64,000 nucleotides of DNA from Aquimarina pacifica. GTDB lineage: Bacteria > Bacteroidota > Bacteroidia > Flavobacteriales > Flavobacteriaceae. The stretch is from assembly GCF_000520955.1 (NCBI RefSeq), contig NZ_JACC01000032.1:17672-81671 (forward strand), in the 5' to 3' direction. The notes under the pieces are model-generated. The model was not told the DNA's origin and made no database searches. It was given only the letters and a program-made list of their open reading frames with translations. Both the position numbers and the translations under genes were made by a program. Shown here piece after piece: positions 58,814 through 64,000 of the stretch. Position 1 is the stretch's first letter, and every line of letters begins with the position of its first letter.

Positions 58814-58837
58814 TTAAAATATATTTTCTGAAGATGG

Positions 58838-59002
58838 TTAATCATCTTTTTCATTATCTATATCAACATTATCCTCATCATTAGCTACTTCTTCATCCTC
58901 AACAACTTCTATATACATATCTTCTTCTATATCATCTGATACACATGATTGAACACTAACGATGAATAAAAATAAAATAAAAACATTTTTGACATTTTTC
59001 AT
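58838..59002 (-). CDS. Small acidic lipoprotein, 54 residues
   Basis: ATG at 59000-59002, stop at 58838-58840. The first 20 residues form a lipoprotein signal (MKNVKNVFILFLFIVSVQSC, lipid Cys20). The mature part is short and extremely acidic, with runs of Glu and Asp to the end (VSDDIEED, VEDEEVANDEDN). The coding frame is supported by the signal, the lipobox and the terminator that follows. It lies directly before the TPR sensor kinase, so it could bind cations or take part in sensing. I do not recognise the family. Confidence 0.7.
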   Translation of the reverse strand: MKNVKNVFILFLFIVSVQSCVSDDIEEDMYIEVVEDEEVANDEDNVDIDNEKDD

Positions 59003-59340
59003 GGTTTAATAGTTTAAGAATTTATATTGGTTTTAAATATTTGATTACAAGAATTATACAAAGCTCTTTTCAGTAGAAAATGATTACAAAACCTAATACG
59101 CACACTAATTTCACATTCAAAAACCCAAAGCAGAAAGCATACGGGTGTTACCCCTCTTGAAGTGATTAGAGGTAAATACTAAATGGAATGTTATCGAAAA
59201 AATTAGGTGGATTTCATTTTTGATAAACGAAATCTTTTAGATTTTGCATTCTCAGGATATTTATATTCACGAATACATTTATAAAGAAAAAATTTGATTG
59301 TTATAAAAACTATATCTAGTTATAATACAGTTAAAAGATG

Positions 59341-59456
59341 AAAATAGCTTCGCTTCTTGCGCTCCCAAAGTTCTTATTTAATAAAGACCTTGAACGGCAC
59401 ATTGATAAGCTACTTCTGAAATGATAAGCCATTTCAAAAATATTTAATTCCAAAGA
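59341..59456 (-). repeat. Leader repeat, copy A
   Basis: Plus-strand order: ATAGCTTCGCTTCTTGCGC, then TATTTA, GACCTTGAACGGCACATTGAT and ATATTTAATTCCAAAGAG. It matches copy B over the whole 115 nt and copy C in the core and in the closing CCAAAGA region (about 55947). It lies in the gene-poor region with no open frame next to it. Confidence 0.65.
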
Positions 59457-60396
59457 GTGCACCTTAAAACAGGAGCTAAAACTTAGAATCTTATTAGTAA
59501 ATTATATAAAATCACACACCATTTGTGCAGTAATTTTTAATAATTACTCATTTCTATAAAAAAGTGGGGTAATAAAATAATACTTGTTTATACTATACGT
59601 AAGCCAGTATCATATTGATTATAAATTTTCGTAATAAATACAAGAAGTTCGTCTGTTAGTAATATTTAATAATGATTTGTTGCATCATTAAGCTTGTTTT
59701 TTCTGAAAACAAATTAACAGTAATAAAATCAAGGAAAAAATAACAATGTATTTTGGACCTAAAATTCTATCATTTGATTACATAACTACCTGTATTTTAT
59801 CATTTACAAATTCTACAAGTACGAATTTATAGAATTTTATTTTAAAACAACTCCCTGAAAACAGTGATAAGATTGTTGTATGCTCAAAAAAACTAGTGAA
59901 ACATTATTTATTACTAGTATTTTTAATTAAAAAAATACACTTTTAACAATAGGTGTTTTCAATATTATTTTTCTAAAAACCTACACCCATAGTATCGACA
60001 CGCCTCTAATAATCTCGCATTACAAATTTTTAACTACACATTTGACAAATTATCAACACCGAATAATCGAACTTGAGAATTAAGTAAAACTTTAAGCCAC
60101 GTTAAACTTCAAATAACCAAATTTTCACAAAAAATTAACAGTGCCTCTTCTGAGTTTTGACGTTCAAGATGAGAATTATAGCTAAAAACATATAAAGTAG
60201 AGTAGACTTATTTGCCCAATTTTGGAATAAGGTTTATTGATTACTCGAAAAGATTCTAGTTTTATATCTTTAGCAATCTACTCATTCATTTAGATACTAC
60301 TCTTTCTGCAATCAAAACTTATTTCTGTTAAGTTACATAATGAATGAAAGTATCATATTTCTATTCTGAGGTTCCTATAAGTTGCTACTAAAAAGT

Positions 60397-60515
60397 AAAA
60401 ATAGCTTCGCCTCTTGCGCCCACAAAGTTTCTATTTATATAAGACTTTGAACAGCACATTGATCAGTAATTTTCGAAATTGTTAAATAATCTCAGAAATA
60501 TTTAAATCCAAAAAG
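60397..60515 (-). repeat. Leader repeat, copy B
   Basis: Plus-strand core ATAGCTTCGCCTCTTGCGCC, then CTATTTATATAAGACTTTGA and CAGCACATTGAT, and closing ATATTTAAATCCAAAAAG. The distance from the core to the closing CCAAA is 104 nt, as in copy A. On the minus strand the core is followed by T-rich sequence. Confidence 0.65.
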
Positions 60516-60983
60516 ATTATAACTTAGCCCCGAGGGCTTCTATACTAATGATGCTATTTTTCATTTTTATAACATATCATAATGAAGTTTTTTTGTTAAA
60601 TTTTTATTAAAAAAATAACAAGTATCTATTCAAACTGAAGGATTATTAATCAGTGTTTAGGTTTTGAGTAAAAACACCATTCTAAATAAAAGAGTTCTCA
60701 ATTAATCACTAAACTTAATTATTTACTAGACTTCTAGTACCAAGAGTTGTTAAACCCATATATATTACCCTCGCATAGAACTACTAATTTTCCCAAAAAC
60801 TTATATAAAATAAGTAGTTTCAACACTAATAATCAGAATACCAATTGTGTTCATAATGATAGTAAATGATAAAGATTTCTTTTTTAACTCTTTCTGTGTT
60901 GATAAAAAACTTTTTTACCCTTAATAGGTAGGTGTTTATGACTTGTTCTAATTCAAGAATCAGTGCTATTTGACAAAATCATG

Positions 60984-61015
60984 AGTTGTGCAACGGCTAT
61001 CGGTGTTGTAGTTAG
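60984..61015 (-). repeat. Partial cassette boundary after the esterase gene
   Basis: The plus strand reads GTTGTGCAACGGCTATCGG then TGTTGTAGTTAG, immediately next to the esterase stop. The right part matches the ends of the two hairpins at 61865 and 63207 (GTGTTGTAACC, CGTTGTGTATAG). The long hairpin itself is absent or collapsed, so this may be a truncated or diverged copy. Confidence 0.35.
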
Positions 61016-61019
61016 TTTT

Positions 61020-61856
61020 TTATTCTTTTTCCGTTTTAAATATCTTTTCAAATGCACTATAAACTGCTAAATGGAGCGCATCTCCATGATCTTGCTTTTC
61101 TAAAAACTCAAAATAGAGATTCGTATTTTCTTTCTTGTTTAAGTTTAGTTTAGCGTATAATTCTTTGGCAGTTCTTTCCATTATTTCACCTTCTTTTCCA
61201 ACTGCAATAAAAATTGACTTTTTAGTTGAGTAAGAATTTGGCATGTGCTTAAGTAATGATTCGTCATCCCACCACAAACTTGGACTTACAATAATATAGT
61301 TGTCGAACGTGTCAGGTTTTTTAAATAGAATTTCAGTGACTAAAAGCCCTCCGAGAGATTGACCAATCAAAGTTCTTAGTGAATTTGTTTTATATTCATT
61401 GTCAATTAATGGTTGTACTTCTTCTACAATAAAGTTCATAAACTCTTTTGATTTTCCCGTTGTCGGAAAGTCTTTTTTATCTTTTTTGTTGTTGGTAGGG
61501 AAGGTAAAGTCTCTTTTTCTATCCACATTAGAAATTCCAACAACAATTGATTCTGGAAGCATATTAATCCAAGAGAACGAGCCAAATTGTACAAGTCCAG
61601 AAATATGGATAAAATCTTCATCAATAGAACCGTCTAACAAATAAATAACAGGATATTTTTTCAACGAATCTTTTGAATATCCGTTTGGTAAATAAACATT
61701 CAACTCACGTTTTTCATTAAGGACTTTTGATTTAAATTCTATTTTTTCTCCAATTGAAAGCTGAGTGGTTTCAATCGATTTGTTTTCATTTTGAGCGAGA
61801 ATTAGATTACAAAAAGCGATACTGATAAATGTGATAAATATTTTCAATACTTTCAT
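61020..61856 (-). CDS. Secreted alpha/beta-hydrolase, putative esterase (IroE/Fes-like family)
   Basis: 278 residues. A signal peptide (about 1-21, ends ILAQ) is followed by an esterase-D-like fold: ELNVYLPNGY (51-60), PVIYLLDGS (69-77), nucleophile elbow GQSLGG with Ser167 and His257 (KQDHGDAL). The family includes siderophore ester hydrolases (IroE, Fes) and many uncharacterised periplasmic esterases. A role with the peptide locus 5 kb away is not shown; the flanking hairpin suggests instead that the gene is one of three exchangeable cassettes. The stop is followed within a few bases by cassette-end-like sequence. Confidence 0.85.
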   Translation of the reverse strand: MKVLKIFITFISIAFCNLILAQNENKSIETTQLSIGEKIEFKSKVLNEKRELNVYLPNGYSKDSLKKYPVIYLLDGSIDEDFIHISGLVQFGSFSWINMLPESIVVGISNVDRKRDFTFPTNNKKDKKDFPTTGKSKEFMNFIVEEVQPLIDNEYKTNSLRTLIGQSLGGLLVTEILFKKPDTFDNYIIVSPSLWWDDESLLKHMPNSYSTKKSIFIAVGKEGEIMERTAKELYAKLNLNKKENTNLYFEFLEKQDHGDALHLAVYSAFEKIFKTEKE

Positions 61857-61864
61857 TTATATTG

Positions 61865-61950
61865 TTTTTCAATTGGCTACGACGGTAAATATAACAAACG
61901 TTGTTGTCCCGAAGGGCAACTATGTTTTGTTATATAGTGTTGTAACCTAT
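61865..61950 (-). repeat. attC-like hairpin 1, between esterase and GT1 genes
   Basis: Outer arms 61889-61898 and 61926-61935 are perfectly complementary (10 bp). The inner stem is GTTG, a bulged T, CCC, loop GAA, GGG, CAAC (61903-61920). The flanks are AATTGGCTACGACG on the left and GTGTTGTAACC on the right, as in hairpin 2. It fills the whole gap between the two genes. Confidence 0.55.
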
Positions 61951-61952
61951 TT

Positions 61953-63206
61953 TTAATTCATGATAAAATTGTAAACTTCATTTCTAAAGTTTTCATTCTT
62001 AATTTCTTTACTCAATTCTTGCGCTTTTTGTTTGTAACAATCGTTTTCCATAAGATCAATCACTTTAGGTTCAAGATTGTTTATCGTAATTTTACCAATA
62101 TCAAGTCCTAAAGGACCTGCTCCTTTTTTGTGAACTATTTTATTCCATACAAATTGATCAATGATATGCGGAATAATCATAGTAGCGCATCCGTATTTTA
62201 AAGCCATATGCGTTGTTCCAGAGCCACCATGGTGAATAACGGCATACGTTTTAGGAAAAACCCAGTCATAAGGAATACTCTCCACAAAGTGAATGAGTTG
62301 AGAGTTATAGTTTTTAGGTTGAATGATACCACCAGCACAGGTATTAATAATTGAGGGAATTTTATGTCGTTCAAGAATTTGGAGTATCGTTTTTGTATTT
62401 TTTTCGGGGTCGGTATTAACCATACTTCCAAATGTGATAAATACGAATTTTGGATGTTGTTTTAAGAATTTCTCTAATTCAAGGGAAGGATTCCAATTTC
62501 TTGTTTTATTCCTTTCATGAAATCCTAATACTTGTAAGTTGTTATTCCAATACTTAGGGCGCTGAAAAAGAGAAGGAGAGATAGTGTATAATACATTGTT
62601 TTTTGATAACACTTCCCGAACTTTTTTAGAAGTTAATTTTCTGCTTTTATCTTTTAACCACTTTTGAGAATACGTAACACTTTTTACTGACCCAAAATTT
62701 ACCAGTTTGTAAGTCAGCTTATTTATATATTTACCATAGTTTTTACTAAAAATGATGTGAGGATGATCCTCAACATAATGCAAGTAAGGGACGGGACTTA
62801 TAAATGTAGTTTTTCCTGAGTTTTGTAAGCTCCAAAGTATGGGATATATGGCTTTTGGATGATGAACAATTCTATCTGGTTTTTGTGCTTGAATACATTT
62901 TTCTTGATTTTTAATCATTTCCTCATTAGCTGCTGGTTGCATGGAAATGAGTTTTATGTAAGCTTTTAGTTTTTTAAATCCGAATTTCCCTCCTCCCATA
63001 GCAATTTTAGCCTCAGGAGTATCCAATAACTGCATAAATTTTGAACCGAGTGAAACAAATTCAAATCCAGAGTCTTCAGCAAGATGCCTGAATTGCTCAG
63101 GAAAAAGACAAATAATATGATGCCCTTTTTCTTTTAATATTTCACCGATAGCAAGAAACGGTTCCATATCTCCTCTAGTACCTACGGAAGTTAAGATTAT
63201 TTTCAT
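61953..63206 (-). CDS. Glycosyltransferase family 1 (UGT-like)
   Basis: 417 residues, GT-B fold. The start MKIILTSVGTRGDMEPF is the typical opening of the family that includes sterol glucosyltransferases and antibiotic glycosyltransferases. The donor-binding HHGGSGTTH (325-333) is intact, followed by PHIIDQFVWN (346-355), where the Asp-Gln pair contacts the sugar. No signal peptide. It probably glycosylates a small lipophilic acceptor or inactivates a drug. Both gene ends touch cassette-like hairpins (start one base from hairpin 2's flank), so it looks like an acquired accessory gene rather than part of the NRPS operon. Confidence 0.88.
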   Translation of the reverse strand: MKIILTSVGTRGDMEPFLAIGEILKEKGHHIICLFPEQFRHLAEDSGFEFVSLGSKFMQLLDTPEAKIAMGGGKFGFKKLKAYIKLISMQPAANEEMIKNQEKCIQAQKPDRIVHHPKAIYPILWSLQNSGKTTFISPVPYLHYVEDHPHIIFSKNYGKYINKLTYKLVNFGSVKSVTYSQKWLKDKSRKLTSKKVREVLSKNNVLYTISPSLFQRPKYWNNNLQVLGFHERNKTRNWNPSLELEKFLKQHPKFVFITFGSMVNTDPEKNTKTILQILERHKIPSIINTCAGGIIQPKNYNSQLIHFVESIPYDWVFPKTYAVIHHGGSGTTHMALKYGCATMIIPHIIDQFVWNKIVHKKGAGPLGLDIGKITINNLEPKVIDLMENDCYKQKAQELSKEIKNENFRNEVYNFIMN

Positions 63207-63292
63207 TTAATTGGCTACAACGTCTCTTTTATATTGTGCTTGCCTGCCGAAGGCGGCATATGCAATATAAAAGAGACGTTGTGTATAGTTTT
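63207..63292 (-). repeat. attC-like hairpin 2, between GT1 and small exported protein genes
   Basis: Perfect 20-bp inverted arms (63217-63236 and 63263-63282). The inner stem is TGCC, a bulged T, GCC, loop GAA, GGC, GGCA (63241-63258), the same layout as in hairpin 1. Left flank AATTGGCTACAACG, right flank CGTTGTGTATAG. It occupies the full gap: the GT1 start is at 63206 and the next stop at 63293. Confidence 0.6.
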
Positions 63293-63859
63293 TTAATAGG
63301 CAAATCGATTAAAAACTCCAATCAATTTCCATTCTTCATTCAATTTTTGATATAGACTAGAGTATCCTCCACTATTACCTAATTTAAAGCTAATAATGCT
63401 ATATTTATTATCGTCAGAAAAAACAGGTCTGGATATTGATAATGGCCAGCCTCTCCATTTACTAGGATTATTATTATACTGTCTCATTTTTCTTTTCAAC
63501 TCCCTTTGTTGTTCTTTAGATTTTGGTTTAATAGATTCCAGAGCAGCATTAATACTAATTTTCTGATTCTTTTTTGTCAGATAAACTTCATTTAGTTCGT
63601 CCACTTTCCATTCCGTCAAGTTTTGAGTATTAGTTTTTGAAATCAGTTCAATTAAAATTATCGAATCATTCAAAGTAAGCTCACTTTCATTTAGCTCATA
63701 TAGATAATTATTGATGTTCCATTTGTCCGTTTTTAAATTAGGTTTATACCCCTCTTTGTCAATAATCTTAGTTTTATGGACTAAAGCTAAATCTAATAAA
63801 TCTTGAGAATATAAATTATAACTAAAAAGTATTACGAATAAGCATAGTAGTTTTTTCAT
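63293..63859 (-). CDS. Small exported protein of unknown function
   Basis: 188 residues. A signal peptide (about 1-19, MKKLLCLFVILFSYNLYSQ) is followed by a soluble domain with many charged residues, including KEQQRELKRKMRQYNN near the middle. It ends in a beta-rich tail (SIISFKLGNSGGYSSLY, WKLIGVFNRFAY) similar in style to small Flavobacteriia periplasmic proteins that close with a single predicted sheet. I do not recognise a family or active site. It is the rightmost of the three cassette-like genes. The 141 nt beyond its start hold only a short palindrome (TAAGCT/AGCTTA) and no further gene. Confidence 0.7.
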   Translation of the reverse strand: MKKLLCLFVILFSYNLYSQDLLDLALVHKTKIIDKEGYKPNLKTDKWNINNYLYELNESELTLNDSIILIELISKTNTQNLTEWKVDELNEVYLTKKNQKISINAALESIKPKSKEQQRELKRKMRQYNNNPSKWRGWPLSISRPVFSDDNKYSIISFKLGNSGGYSSLYQKLNEEWKLIGVFNRFAY

Positions 63860-64000
63860 TATTTGGTCAGTTTGTCCTCAAAACTAAGCTGGTTAGCTTA
63901 CCTATAAAACTCAAAATGAGTAATCCTACTCTTTTAGAAGATTAAATATCCAAATCATTTAGTTATTAGACTTGATAATGTTCGTTAAGATACATAGTTT

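Larger units (their letters stand above)
59003..61019. other. Gene-poor region of 2.0 kb
   Basis: Very AT-rich. I find no reading frame with a recognisable protein on either strand. It contains repeat copies A (59341-59456) and B (60397-60515), a small stem-loop at about 59418-59433 (GAAATG/CATTTC) and a cassette-like boundary at 60984-61015. It separates the regulated peptide locus from the accessory genes on the right and may hold decayed genes or non-coding RNAs. Confidence 0.6.

Noticed and set aside
1404..62520. Plus-strand open frames of 60-130 codons spread over the window
   Set aside because: They lie opposite long minus-strand genes with clear domains, have no recognisable motifs, and are expected shadows in AT-rich coding DNA.
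1..64000. CRISPR arrays, tRNA or rRNA genes, transposases, phage genes
   Set aside because: No regularly spaced repeats, no tRNA-like cloverleaf and no transposase or phage protein were seen.

Overview
The window is AT-rich (roughly one third G+C by eye) and every convincing gene lies on the minus strand. The protein families point to a marine-type flavobacterium (Bacteroidota, probably Flavobacteriaceae; genus not assignable from sequence alone). They include a TonB-dependent receptor with an N-terminal carboxypeptidase-regulatory-like domain, a UpxY/NusG-like antiterminator, a TPR-lipoprotein histidine kinase, a Bacteroidota-style S8 lipoprotein protease and weak Shine-Dalgarno sequences. 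About 55 kb (1-55.7 kb) is one very large non-ribosomal peptide/polyketide locus, read from right to left and running off the left edge.

Transcription order. The regulatory head is a small acidic lipoprotein (58838-59002), a TPR-lipoprotein histidine kinase (56721-58757), a NarL-type response regulator (56028-56708) and the UpxY/LoaP-like antiterminator (55192-55722). Next come a SyrP-like non-heme iron oxygenase (53876-54865), NRPS1 (C*-A-PCP-C-A-PCP), a KS-AT-ACP polyketide synthase, and NRPS2 (docking-C-A-PCP-E-C'). A TonB receptor, a type II thioesterase and a cyclic-peptide-type ABC exporter follow. The middle holds two DUF6734-like/GT2 sugar-transferase-like proteins, a subtilisin-like lipoprotein and two tandem GT4 glycosyltransferases. 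The left part is NRPS3 (C-A-PCP-C), a membrane-anchored S33-type hydrolase, NRPS4 (half C-A-PCP-C-A-PCP-C-A-PCP), NRPS5 (docking-C-A-PCP-C-A-PCP) and a truncated NRPS6 (docking-C-A...). No thioesterase domain is seen on any synthetase in the window, so final release lies beyond the left edge or uses a terminal condensation-like domain.

How the genes work together. Specificity residues of the adenylation domains, read by eye with GrsA numbering, suggest Asn-Gly-(malonate)-D-Tyr for NRPS1/PKS/NRPS2 and Gly-Val-Ala-Ala-Ser-Gly-Asn... for NRPS3 to NRPS6. Three adjacent protein pairs (PKS/NRPS2, NRPS4/NRPS5, NRPS5/NRPS6) carry a matching docking signature: a short C-terminal tail ending in V-I or V-K-I, facing an N-terminal TubC_N-like domain. 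This supports a colinear order. The oxygenase beside the Asn-loading NRPS1 suggests a beta-hydroxylated Asn/Asp. The glycosyltransferases, protease and hydrolase suggest glycosylation and extracytoplasmic maturation, but those are inferences.

The right end differs. A 2 kb gene-poor stretch (59.0-61.0 kb) carries two copies of a repeat that also occurs in the putative leader of the antiterminator gene. Three short accessory genes follow (esterase, GT1 glycosyltransferase, small exported protein). They are separated by two long hairpins of the same architecture that touch the gene ends, resembling integron gene cassettes without a visible integrase.
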